Origin: Galerina marginata
Taxonomy: Eukaryota; Basidiomycota; Agaricomycetes; Agaricales; Galerinaceae
Direction of reading: 5' to 3'
Assembly: GCA_023014335.1 (NCBI GenBank)
Contig: JAECYW010000003.1
Coordinates: 3,162,001-3,226,000, forward strand
Length of the DNA: 64,000 nt
This document shows, piece by piece, positions 11,751 through 21,800 of this stretch (positions are counted from its first letter, which is position 1; the number at the start of each line of letters is the position of its first letter). The position numbers and the translations under genes are program-made. A model generated the notes under the pieces. It did not search any database. It saw nothing but the letters and a program-made list of their open reading frames with translations, and was not told the DNA's origin.

Positions 11751-14700
11751 TCAAGCTATCGGCAGAAAGCTATGAATCAGTGCTTTCCCGTACACCAAAA
11801 ATAATCGCCAAAATTGACCCCGATCGTCCGCGATAAGAGATAAGACATAGAGGACATGATTGATGACAACAGCAGGAGTAGTCAACGTAAGCCGATGAAT
11901 GGGGGCTTGCTGGAAAGAGGAAATTAACAGCTTTCCAGAGGTCTCCTGAACGTCAAAAAAGACCGGCGCGTTCGTGAGATATTCACTGATTTCTGCAAAA
12001 CACAAGATTAACGAAGGGAGCAACAGTGCAGGGAGCTGGAGACGCCTCGCGATGTGCCAGGTATCGCCGGAAACGACTCGTCGAGGCCTGTTGACTGAGC
12101 CTGCAGCAACGGGAGTGAATCGGATAGGTGTAGCACATGCGAGGGATGTTACTGGAGGTAGCTGGTGAATTTCCAAATGTGAGTGAGGCCTTTCCAAGTC
12201 CTGCCATTGCGGAGTTTTTGTCAGCGAGCCTTGCTTGTCAAGGCTGGATCTGAGACATAGCGGAGCGTTGGGTTCGACGGATAGCGAGGCTGTCCATCCA
12301 AGGGTTGATAGTGGTGAAGGCGAGTTGTGAAACTGCAGCTCGACGACTGCAGGGATGCGAGTTGACAATCTTTGTGTCAGAGGCCTCCGCGGGTGGTTCT
12401 CCAACCCGGCGGGCGACCAAGCCGTACTCAAGCTCCCTGTTACCAGAGAGAAAGTAATGGCGATCGTGGGCGTGTAGTCTTGAACGCCACGATCCTGACA
12501 AAATCCGCTTCTGGCAATGAAGGTCGTTGGATCTGAAGGAAAACAAACGAGGCAATTGTTCCAAAGTAGAGCTGAATGTGCATGTACCAACTCCAATTCG
12601 TTTTCTTCATCGTCCAATGCTAAGTTTTTGCGAATTGGAGTGGCTAAGGTAGCAGTGATCGAAGGAACTGTGTCGGCGGTGGAACTTGATGACACCAAAA
12701 GCACGAAGTCGAGCGGCGATGGTCTCGACGTCGATGTTGAAATTTTCCGATATCGCGTACTAGGAATAACGATGGCCTGCGCAAAGTCCCGGGCCCAACG
12801 CGAGGTTGAACTTGTCACTTCTGAGGTAGTTCTGGATGCTGATGAACGACCTGCTGGATCTGACAAGGAAGCGCGAGCGACGAAGACGTCATCGAAGTGA
12901 GTGGGAGGAATACGTACCACGCTATCGAGTTCATCTAGAGTAGATCGGGCTCCGCATAGTACCTCATTTCTACGTTCTCCATTATCCCCCTCTATCGAAC
13001 TGCCAACCTCTCTTTCAACTCCTACAGGCCTAACGACAGTACGATGTGGCGGAGACTTGAGGTCAAGCTGACTCCGAGTCAGCAGCTCCATTTTGTTGAT
13101 GATGGTCTGGTGGATATTCGGTTCTTGAGCATCCGTCGGACCTTCATCTTGGCGAAGTTCATCGTTGACTGTCGTCGAAGGCGGAATTCCGGCGACTTTG
13201 GATAGTGGCCAGGTTAAAGTAATAGTCGCCAAGAAAGTCGAGTTAGTTGTTGACGTCGATCGCGTCTTGGTCATTGGGTCAGAGGGACGCGGCGGAGGAT
13301 GGTGCTGTGCTGCGATATTCTTGTCCGAGTCCATACTCGTATTTCCTCCCCTATCCTCCGCCGTGTCGTTATCTTCGGATTTTAGTGGTGACGGTGGTGT
13401 TGAACTGACGACTGGGAAGGGAAGGTGAACTGTTTGACGTGGAGACAAGTGTGGGCCAGAAGCTTCTGGTGTCAGGGGCTTCCGCAGGCGGTTATCCGCA
13501 ACAGCGGGTGACCCAGCCGTGCCCGACATTCCTGTTACCAGGAAGAGTGCAACGACGATCGGGGGTGTAGAGTCCTGAACCACTCGATCCTGACGAAATT
13601 CACTGGGGACAACGATGAAGGTCATGTGGCTTGGAGGAAAACAAACAAGGAGACTATCCTGGAGTTGAGCAGAATGCGCATGTACCACCCCAAATTCGTT
13701 TTCTTCATCCTTTAATCTAATCTTGGACTCCGAAGCCAGCTTTCTGCGAATTGGAGTGGCTGGAGTAGTATCCGACGTCGTCGCGGGCGATGGAAAGGAC
13801 GCGGCGACGTTCTCATTTGGATCCGTGCGCCTAGTTGCCCCCCCAGCGTCCCTCGCGTTTGCTGTGTTGCCCACAGCAGTTCCAAGGGCGAGGCCAAGCT
13901 GGTGATGAGAGTCAGCCAGACTCTGAGGACATGGTTGGGTTGGAGGAAGTCCAGTAGGTGGCGGGGCATAAGTTGAATAATTCCAATAACCGAGAGCCAC
14001 GCGGGGATCCTGCAGTAATTTGTGCTGGGAGCCCCGCTCGTCGAAGTCGGATCCATAGGTTGTGATGCAGGCGAACAGATGAAAGGGTGAACGAGGGCCG
14101 AAGAGGTTGGACGGACTGCGGAAGCGTGGTTCGGCGGGTCGAGTGCGATGGAAGGTTGAAATTCCTGGCGTCAGAGGCCTCCGCGGGCGGTTAACCACAC
14201 CAGCGGGTGACCTAACCACACTCAACATTCCTGTTACCAGAAAGAGAGCTATGGCAATCGAAGACTTAGAGTCTTGAACGTCGCAATTCTGACGGAATCC
14301 GGTCCTGAGTGTACTGAATGCCGTTTGACCTATAGAAAAACACACGAGAACATCGTTCTTGCATCGAACTAAATCTGTACGTACCGCTCCAGATTCGTTC
14401 CCTTCATCCGTTACCCTGGCCTCTCTCTTCCGTTCGTCCTCCCCTGCCAGCTTTCTGCGAACTGGAGTCGCTGGAATTGCACACGGCACCGTCGAAGGTG
14501 ATGGACGGCGAGCGAGATAAAGCGGACAATGTTCATGTGCAGTGAGGTCCTCGCACTCGTTCACGAGCCTGCTTATCCCCCCCGCATTCGATGTGTCGTC
14601 ATCCGGCGACTCTGGTTGCAGAGTTTGAGTTGCAGTCACCGATGGCGCTGGGGTTCTCGTGGACTGGTTCCGACCAACGAGGGCGATGATGAAAATCTGC

Positions 14701-17144
14701 GGTAGTTCCGGCGGTGAGATTGCAATGCTGCCTGACTTGAGCAGGTGATGGCAAGGGTCGGTTGGGTCCTGAAGACATATTTGGATTGAAAGACTCGGTG
14801 TAAACGATCGAGAACCTGACGAGCTGTGAAAACGCGGCTTGATGGACAGAGCTTGAATGGAGGTAGATCGTGGTGCGGACTCTAGAGGCTCCGCCGTTGC
14901 ATTTGTTGACTCCTCGTATGTAGCTCGAGTGGCGTTGATGGTCTTCGACGATTTGAGAGGTGAGTCGCAATTGTTTTGGACGAGAACGTTGACGACCGGA
15001 AACAGAAGGTGGAGTGGAAGCTGAAGGTCAGAAGTTGTTGGCGCTGTCAGAGGCCTCCGCAGGCGGTTATCCGCATCAGCGGGTGACCTAGCCGTGCTCG
15101 ACATTCCCGTTACTGGGAAGAGAGCAACGACAATTGAGGGCGCGGATTCTTGAACACCCCGATCCTGACAAAGTTCTTTGCCAGTTGTATTGGAGGCAGA
15201 TAGTCCTGAACAATCGCGAACGAGGAGGTGGGACTGAAATTGAGTCGAGTATGTGCGTACCAAGCTTGATTCCACTCCCTCGTTTGCGATACAAACTTCT
15301 GTTCTCCGGTCTTTGCATTTTCCGTGAGGTGAGTCCATGCTTTCCCAGTCCAACCCTTCGAGGATGACTCTGATTTTCCCCCCAGATTCCGCCTTTCTGA
15401 CTGAGGCCAGGTTTTGACAGCGTCTTCTGATGATGAATGTCGATGACGGATTGTGATCGGACGAGGTGGTCGGCTCCAGTAAGTTCACATGACAATCGGA
15501 AGGACTGCGGAAACATGGTTGGATCCACAGTGCGAGAGTGGATGCACTCGGTGATGTCGTACGTCGAGTTCGGGTGGTGATAGGGCGAGACTGTGGAGGT
15601 TGTTTGTTGATGTTGGATCCGTTGACAGTGTCGGGCTCAATGAGTAGTGTGTCGGATAGTGAGGTTGATAATTCTTTCTCATCCGAGTCTCCTCCCCTAT
15701 CCTCCACTGTGTTGAAATCTTCGGCTTTCAGTGTATCGTTGAGTTCAACTGGTGATGGCGGTGCAATCGAGCTGTAAAAATCCAGAGCTCGAGTAGGCGG
15801 CGCTGTGGAGGTGGCAGGCCAAACCAGATTTAATGACTTGGCATGCAAAGTTCGAACCACGACAGCCCCAGGCTGTGGCTGTTTCTCGTTCTTGGCGGGT
15901 GGCGGCACGCTGGCATGAAAATCTTCCGATTTGGATGAGGGGGGGTTGAGGCAAGCCAACGTCAAAGGAAGGGTAGTTGGAGGCAAGACAGAGGCCACAA
16001 ACGACGAAGTTGGAGGTCTCCCAGGTGGCGTAACCGCCATAGGAGGCCTAGCTATCATCCCTTGTGACTTTGCAGACCGTATATGATCTACTGTAATTGA
16101 GGTCCGCGGGCAAATCGTACTTTGACTCCGGTCGACAACTGGGTGTCGCTCTGGAGGTGGTAGATGATTGTCCTGATCCGTTGGAAGGTGAAGGGGACTG
16201 GAGAACCGGGATTCGACATCAGAGGCCTGAACTACGAGCGGCGACAATGACGAAGGTGAAATCAGAGGTTTCCGTGAGTGGTTATCCACACTGACGGTTG
16301 ACCCAGCAGTGCTCTGCACGTCTGTTACCAAGACGGGACCAGCTGCGATCAAAGGCGCAATTACTTGCGCCTGGCGATCCTGACTACGACCTCGGCTGGC
16401 TCGATCTGTAGATATCCAATGGCAGACAGGGCGCGGTTTGGAAATGGTAGGCAAAGTACGTACATGTCGTTGATTTCCCAAAATCAAGCCCTGATGCTTC
16501 GGTTCTCCCTTCAACTGTACACCTCGCAAAACATCTAACCTCCCAACCCTATCTTTGTGTATCTTAACTTGCGACTTCATGAGCGATGTTGTCGACATTG
16601 CACGCTGAGAGTGCACGGTGGGTTGAGAGGTTAACGGAGGGGAGGAAACGCGATCCGGTTTTGATGGTTGTTCACATTCCCGTCGTTCCGGTGATGGATC
16701 GCGGTCGGAAGAGGTTTGGCGACCGTGGGAAGCCGCCGCTGTCACGGAACGTGGACAAAGGTCATTGATCAACTGTTTGACCACAAGTCGGAATCGGTCC
16801 AAAACAACGTCCCAGGCAAAATGTAGTTGTTTGACTGATTGAGCGCATTGTAGCACTTGGAAAAACATGTCATGATGATCAATAATCCGATTTGATTTCC
16901 TGCCAGAAATTCGAGCAACCAGTTCCTCGAGTTCTTGAACTTTGAGGGTGATGAATTTAATCTGATTTAAAAATTCCGGGTGAATTGAAAGAAGACTGTC
17001 CTTGATAGGCACAACATCAGTCTCCATCTTGAGTGAATGAGCCCCAAGGTGATGTGCTGCTTGTGCCAGAGTAAATGATTGATCCTGGATGATCAGAGAA
17101 ATGTGTTCAAAGAAAAACTTAGCTATATCATCAAGAGAACCCAT
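11751..17144 (-). CDS. ~1797-residue repetitive Ser/Thr/Pro-rich ORF of the LTR element
   Basis: The frame is open for about 1870 codons; I take the ATG at 17144 (MGSLDDIAKFFFEHISL), just inside the element, because the earlier one lies in the LTR. The first ~130 residues are hydrophobic-helical with a short coil (LKVQELEELVARISGRK) and could be a gag-like head, though I cannot assign them. The rest is low-complexity with about five diverged repeats. Each repeat carries LVTG-x-x-S, then RSPA-x-x-x-NR-x-RRPLT. Units near 12.4, 13.5, 14.2 and 15.0 kb also have EEN-E-x-x-x-VHAHS-like and RRKLA-like stretches. In each repeat a minus-strand GTACRY and a later GTCAG recur at the same places, so each may hold a ~100 nt intron that happens to stay open. 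No known enzymatic motif is visible. Confidence 0.6.
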   Translation of the reverse strand: MGSLDDIAKFFFEHISLIIQDQSFTLAQAAHHLGAHSLKMETDVVPIKDSLLSIHPEFLNQIKFITLKVQELEELVARISGRKSNRIIDHHDMFFQVLQCAQSVKQLHFAWDVVLDRFRLVVKQLINDLCPRSVTAAASHGRQTSSDRDPSPERRECEQPSKPDRVSSPPLTSQPTVHSQRAMSTTSLMKSQVKIHKDRVGRLDVLRGVQLKGEPKHQGLILGNQRHVRTLPTISKPRPVCHWISTDRASRGRSQDRQAQVIAPLIAAGPVLVTDVQSTAGSTVSVDNHSRKPLISPSSLSPLVVQASDVESRFSSPLHLPTDQDNHLPPPERHPVVDRSQSTICPRTSITVDHIRSAKSQGMIARPPMAVTPPGRPPTSSFVASVLPPTTLPLTLACLNPPSSKSEDFHASVPPPAKNEKQPQPGAVVVRTLHAKSLNLVWPATSTAPPTRALDFYSSIAPPSPVELNDTLKAEDFNTVEDRGGDSDEKELSTSLSDTLLIEPDTVNGSNINKQPPQSRPITTRTRRTTSPSASTLALWIQPCFRSPSDCHVNLLEPTTSSDHNPSSTFIIRRRCQNLASVRKAESGGKIRVILEGLDWESMDSPHGKCKDRRTEVCIANEGVESSLVRTYSTQFQSHLLVRDCSGLSASNTTGKELCQDRGVQESAPSIVVALFPVTGMSSTARSPADADNRLRRPLTAPTTSDLQLPLHLLFPVVNVLVQNNCDSPLKSSKTINATRATYEESTNATAEPLESAPRSTSIQALSIKPRFHSSSGSRSFTPSLSIQICLQDPTDPCHHLLKSGSIAISPPELPQIFIIALVGRNQSTRTPAPSVTATQTLQPESPDDDTSNAGGISRLVNECEDLTAHEHCPLYLARRPSPSTVPCAIPATPVRRKLAGEDERKREARVTDEGNESGAVRTDLVRCKNDVLVCFSIGQTAFSTLRTGFRQNCDVQDSKSSIAIALFLVTGMLSVVRSPAGVVNRPRRPLTPGISTFHRTRPAEPRFRSPSNLFGPRSPFHLFACITTYGSDFDERGSQHKLLQDPRVALGYWNYSTYAPPPTGLPPTQPCPQSLADSHHQLGLALGTAVGNTANARDAGGATRRTDPNENVAASFPSPATTSDTTPATPIRRKLASESKIRLKDEENEFGVVHAHSAQLQDSLLVCFPPSHMTFIVVPSEFRQDRVVQDSTPPIVVALFLVTGMSGTAGSPAVADNRLRKPLTPEASGPHLSPRQTVHLPFPVVSSTPPSPLKSEDNDTAEDRGGNTSMDSDKNIAAQHHPPPRPSDPMTKTRSTSTTNSTFLATITLTWPLSKVAGIPPSTTVNDELRQDEGPTDAQEPNIHQTIINKMELLTRSQLDLKSPPHRTVVRPVGVEREVGSSIEGDNGERRNEVLCGARSTLDELDSVVRIPPTHFDDVFVARASLSDPAGRSSASRTTSEVTSSTSRWARDFAQAIVIPSTRYRKISTSTSRPSPLDFVLLVSSSSTADTVPSITATLATPIRKNLALDDEENELELVHAHSALLWNNCLVCFPSDPTTFIARSGFCQDRGVQDYTPTIAITFSLVTGSLSTAWSPAGLENHPRRPLTQRLSTRIPAVVELQFHNSPSPLSTLGWTASLSVEPNAPLCLRSSLDKQGSLTKTPQWQDLERPHSHLEIHQLPPVTSLACATPIRFTPVAAGSVNRPRRVVSGDTWHIARRLQLPALLLPSLILCFAEISEYLTNAPVFFDVQETSGKLLISSFQQAPIHRLTLTTPAVVINHVLYVLSLIADDRGQFWRLFLVYGKALIHSFLPIA

Positions 17145-17204
17145 GATAAATTTAAAGGTGAATCTTGAAGAATAGAAAGCTGATACCGGCCAGGTAGAGG
17201 CGGC

Positions 17205-17221
17205 TCCCACAGTGTCCACCA
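17205..17221 (-). other. Candidate primer-binding site
   Basis: The minus strand reads TGGTGGACACTGTGGGA one base inside the LTR end. Its complement ends in CCA and looks like a tRNA acceptor end plus the start of a T-stem. The tRNA was not identified. Confidence 0.4.
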
Positions 17222-17222
17222 A

Positions 17223-17680
17223 TGTAACGCACCAAGGGTGAGCTACGTCGAGAAGTGGGGTGTTAACGCCTAAGACGATCTGGCGGGCTTTGGTGTTTAG
17301 ACCTAGGAGTAATCCTACGTCTGAGAGCGAAGAGTAAGCTGAGATCGAGCACACAGACAAGTCTTGATCAAACTAGATCTCTAAGATCTACGTCTTGGAA
17401 AGGCTAAGTTCTGTATTCAAACCTTACACCTGATGCGTGCGCCTCTGCTCCCAGGTAGTACTAGGTTGGCAGGGGCTAGCAAGCAACTTAGGCTTATTGG
17501 ATATGAATGTAAGAAGATCATATTCAGAAGTGTGACAAGTAACACTATATCTACTCTGAGAGTCACATAAGGTGACTCTCAAGTAACAGAGGATACTTTA
17601 CAGTCCATATATGAAGCAGATGGAAAGGAAATTCAGTAGACAGCAGGAGGGACTGCCAGGGACTGGAAGCATGTGTTACA
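17223..17680 (-). repeat. Long terminal repeat (5' LTR in element orientation)
   Basis: 458 bp copy of 10515-10972, followed by the GGCAG target duplication. Confidence 0.93.
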
Positions 17681-18863
17681 GGCAGCCGTGAACCAAACTG
17701 GATTACTGTTGCTATCAGGTGGTCAAGCCATTCCAATGGCAAGACAATCTTTTATAAGGTTAGTTGTTGCATTCCCATTATGTATGCAAAGACTTACTAC
17801 AATGTTTACAGCTACCAGAGCATCTCAAAACATACTGGAAGACATGGGAGGAGAATGCAAATGAGAAGAGCACAATCAGAATAAATCAGACCACTTACGA
17901 CCAAGTCGCGGCACTCCTTCGCATGAACAAGACCACAAATGCCCCAAACCGCATCCCTGTTGCACAACCAGTAACCCTTCGCCAGCAGCTAACAACCGGC
18001 GTACGTGAAAATGAAGGCAATGACGAAGTCGACGGTTGGCATGTCTCCTTGCTCTTGAATTCCCATAGCTCGGGGCAGTCGGCGGTCCACTTTGCCTACT
18101 CGTATGGTGAAAGTCGACGGCCAAATGCTTTGCCAGCTCCAAATCCACTGAAGCGCCCGCGCCCTGAAGATATCGACAATCAGCCAGGTCCATCACACAA
18201 GATCCACCACTACAAACCACGGAAATGCCCTCGCTGCGGCAGCACGAAGTGCAAAGGTAAGTTCAGGAGCAGACCTTGCGCACCCGAAGACGAGTAGGGC
18301 AGAACTAGAAATAGGTAAACTTAAGTTATGGGGTAAAGGGTATAGAATTAAACTCACCATATTGTTTCTGCTCAACAGGCATAAACTGCGAATGCAATGA
18401 GAAGTAGTGGGATAGAGAAGAGGGAGAGGGAGAACGAGAACGAGAACGAGAAGGGAGAAAGACGGGGATAGAAACAATGAAGTGGGAAAGTTCTGTCAAG
18501 CATCGCATAATCGATCCACCATCCATCAAAGGACCCCGAAACGATATCTTTGATGAGATAAGAGAGCTTGAGGTACGAAATTGAGGCAAACAGATGTATG
18601 TCCTACGAGAGAAATAAATTTTGCTCCCCTCTCCCTTTCGATTTAATTTAATTAATTTTGATTTAATATTCGGGGGCACCACACCTATATAAAGCGAGCC
18701 TTCCTGGGCTCATATTCGATAGGTGTGCGCCAACTATGACATAACTGAGTTTAAAAAATATAACTAAGTGCAAACAAACTAACTCGACCAAACATCGCGC
18801 CTGTGGCTTCAGCCTTCGACTTTTTTGCTGTCACTTACAACGCTTAACGCTCTCAAAAATCGT

Positions 18864-21800
18864 ATGGCACCCGAAGGTGAACCCCCTGAGCTAAACGATG
18901 GTGACGGCCCTCAAAAGCGCCGACGCGGACGTCCAAAGGGCTCAAAAAATGGCCCGAATGCAGGTGCCGTTGGCCGACCGCGCAATGATGGCGGGGCCCC
19001 CAAGAAGCGCAAGCTCGCTAATGGTAAATCCTTTGATTCCATGCATTTTGGGCAATGCGCTGACACGCTTTAACTTTCCAGGATCCACTCTTCCCCTGAA
19101 TGTGTCAGGTGGTATGAATTCATCTCGGGCAATGGACGGCCCTTCTTCCTCTAGTGAAGCTAGTGCCGGTTTGTACCCAATTCTTACTTCCTTTTATTCA
19201 AGGTTTCTCAGATTTCCTTTATACAGCTTTGGGGTCTCCTTTAGAAGGAACTCCTGCAGTTCAGGCAGTTGCCACCACCGGATCTGGTATGTGCCAAACA
19301 AAGTTCTGCCGCCCCACATTGACATATTCTATCTTTGTTACAGGACATTGTGCTCATTGCGGTGGTAGTACAGCCGATTTAGGCGCAGAAGATTCTCGCG
19401 AGACATCCCTGAGTCGGCAGGAGGTTCCTGACGGAGATGGAGTCTTATTGTCAACGAATGCGAGTCTTGGGGGAATTACCAACCAAGTCGCCATCCCGGT
19501 ACCAGGCGGTATGATAGTGGAGGACTTGGACGTGCCTGTGGACGCACCAGCAGCGGTTAACAATGCCGCACAAGGTATATTCAATGATTTATATTTTATT
19601 GACTCATCACTGAGGCAAACCTACCATTGAATAGGTGTCTCAGGCCACAAACACCTTCAAAATCTATGGGCACCGTCTCCAGGCATAGGCTCAAAGAATG
19701 GTAAGTTGCATTCTTAAAATTGCGACTTGATTGTATTTACTTACACTATAATCAGAGTATGATGATTTATATGAAGCGGAAGATGACGAAGATGATTTAG
19801 ATAATGTTTTCGAGGACTCGGACAGCATACCAGAAGATGTAGATGAGTTCTCGCCTGTCGGTGATGATGACGAATCAGATCTATTGTCAAATTCAAGTAG
19901 TCCTTCGCCTGTTCGCCACGGTGCATCCATGCCGTTACCTAAGCGTCACAAGGAATGTGCCTCTATCCCGACATGGCTCGCAAAACATTACGGCGATACC
20001 CGCGAGCGTTTGGTCGCAGAGATGAAGAAAAATCCATCGCATCTTCCCACCTGCTATGTTCGAAACACTTTTTACGATGGCCGCGAAAATCATTTCTTTG
20101 TTGCAAATACCAGAGCTCGCTTACCGCCTGAAGTTTTCTATGAGCCTCTCTACTTTATATGGCTTCCTCATTTAATCATTGGCTGTATTCCTTGCCCCGA
20201 ATGCCACTCAAAGTCGCGAAAAGATCCCAAGGGAAAACAAGTCTATCTTTCTCCAAATGGATGGCCAAAAATGCCGAGACGTGTTTTCGACCTCTTCCGA
20301 TGTGTCTTTATTATCAGGCAGAGATATCTCTGTCGCCATCCTGACTGCAAAAAGACATATCAAAGCTGGAGCCCAAGCATTCTTGCTGCCTTACCTGCTC
20401 CTCTTGCATTGCAATTCACCTTTCATCTTACGCATCGTAGTGGCCTTACAGACGGTCTTGTGTCCTTCATGCGGCTTTGCTTCCTACAAGGCATTGGTCC
20501 AACTCCATTTTCCAACATCATACGTGTCAATCACATTCGCCACTATGAGCAACTTGCACATCAATACTATGAAATGCAGGTTGTTCGCCAGAATTCTCCT
20601 TTGTTGTCAGCAGCTCGGCCTGAACCTTTCAGCAGTTTCCATGATAAAGATGGTTATGCTGGTGCTACCCCATCTGGTCGCTACTTGCGCGACTTCTATG
20701 TAAACTATATGAGTGCTTACGCTCCTGCTATGGATCAGTACACATCACTGTTACCTGGCAGAGTCATGCAGTTTGACCATAGCTTCAAGGTATTTTCACA
20801 TTTTTTCTGATGTGTACATTTGTGCTGATGTGAAATGACAGGTCCCGAAACACCTTGGAAAACTCAATGGTGTTCCAGTTTTTACTGCCTTGCATTCTGG
20901 TGTGAATGAGTTCTGCGAGATTCGCTCTCTTGTTATGACTCCTACAAAAGCACACAACCAATTCATGCCAGCTGTCAGAGCTCTTTACGACTCACTTCTG
21001 CTTTATGGTCATGACCCAACCGAGGCCGTTTTTACCGATAATCCACGAGCAGACGCACCAGAGCTCGAGTCTGCAATACCATCTCTTAGAATGGATGTGG
21101 TCCCAGTTCCCAATTTAACCAATCTCGAGCACCTTGAACTCCCTGAACACATGGTTATTCTAAAGCTATCATCCGAGTTTCAAGTCCGAACACGTTTTGA
21201 TAGCATCCTCGATAGCCTCGCAAATAATAAAGATTCTTATGCTGCCGTAGATATGGAGTGGTCAGTCGATACAACTTCGGGGCTTCAGAGCAAAGTCGCC
21301 CTGATTTCGGTAACATTTGGAGAGGAGATCTTCCTTATACCGGTGAGTTCTGACTGTTAAAATAGAGAGCTTATATGCTTCTTACCATTCAATTATCCAG
21401 CTTCACCGATACATTACTGTAACCACCAACGGTAGTTATCTTAAGCTGCCTCATTCCTTGCTGTCATTCTTGCAAGCTCCACGTATTCGAAAAGTTGGCG
21501 TGAAGGTTTCAGGTGACTTGACAAGACTGTTCAAAGACTGCGGCTTCATAGAAGGGAAGGACCCAGCCTTCGCTGGTGCACTCGATCTCGGGAAACTCGC
21601 AAAGGAAAAAGGTGCTTCCTCAAAAGCTACTATTGGGTTAGCCGATCTTTGTGCCAGCATGCTACGCCAATACCTTCCTAAAGACCCTGAAATTCGTGTC
21701 AGTACAGCATGGAATGACTCCACGCTACCTGCCAGCCATGAAAAGTATGCTGCACTCGACGTCTATGCATCATGGGCAGTCTTCATGGCACTCAGCACCA

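Larger units (their letters stand above)
10515..17680 (-). mobile_element. 7166 bp LTR retrotransposon-like element without visible pol (LARD-type)
   Basis: Two direct 458 bp LTRs (10515-10972 and 17223-17680) begin TG and end CA and look identical base for base. With the 5 bp GGCAG duplication this is a typical, recent LTR-element insertion. Orientation is minus: a purine-rich tract lies just inside the left LTR and a candidate primer-binding site just inside the right one, both read on the minus strand. The 6.25 kb interior is almost filled by one long frame with no recognisable protease, reverse transcriptase, RNase H or integrase. It is therefore probably non-autonomous, mobilised by enzymes from another element. 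Confidence 0.9.
5984..18297 (+). pseudogene. Transposase-exonuclease gene of copy 1, split by the LTR insertion
   Basis: This has the same exon structure as the intact copy starting at 18864 (see that entry for domains). The reading frame runs from the ATG at 5984 to 10514. There the LTR element enters within codons for ...GPLAGS and stops the frame a few residues later. The remaining two coding blocks follow at 17681-17758 and 17812-18297. Differences seen against copy 2 are one Gln-for-Arg change (CAA here, CGA in copy 2, in the stretch CYV-x-NTF) and six extra residues from the 18 bp duplication (PPRRD doubled). Otherwise the two copies look identical. The gene should be inactive unless the LTR element is lost. 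Confidence 0.85.
5827..18700 (+). mobile_element. DNA transposon copy 1, interrupted by an LTR element
   Basis: It starts GGCTCATATTCGATAGGTGTG and ends CACACCTATATAAAGCGAGCC; these ends are imperfect inverted repeats (GGCTC at the tip, ATAGGTGTG inside). Without the nested LTR element and its duplicated 5 bp it is 5703 bp, against 5685 bp for copy 2. The whole length difference is an 18 bp in-frame duplication near 9238-9265 (a doubled CCACCCCGACGTGAT unit). The left flank is CATTCCTG (5819-5826). Confidence 0.85.

Noticed and set aside
12517..12900. Plus-strand ORFs inside the LTR element as genes
   Set aside because: They are short, occur at equivalent places in each repeat and overlap the much longer minus-strand frame; they are shadows.
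10973..17222. Search for reverse transcriptase, integrase or protease in the LTR element
   Set aside because: No F/Y-x-DD motif in a suitable context, no HHCC zinc motif and no D-x-G active-site pair was seen on either strand; only the repetitive frame is long.
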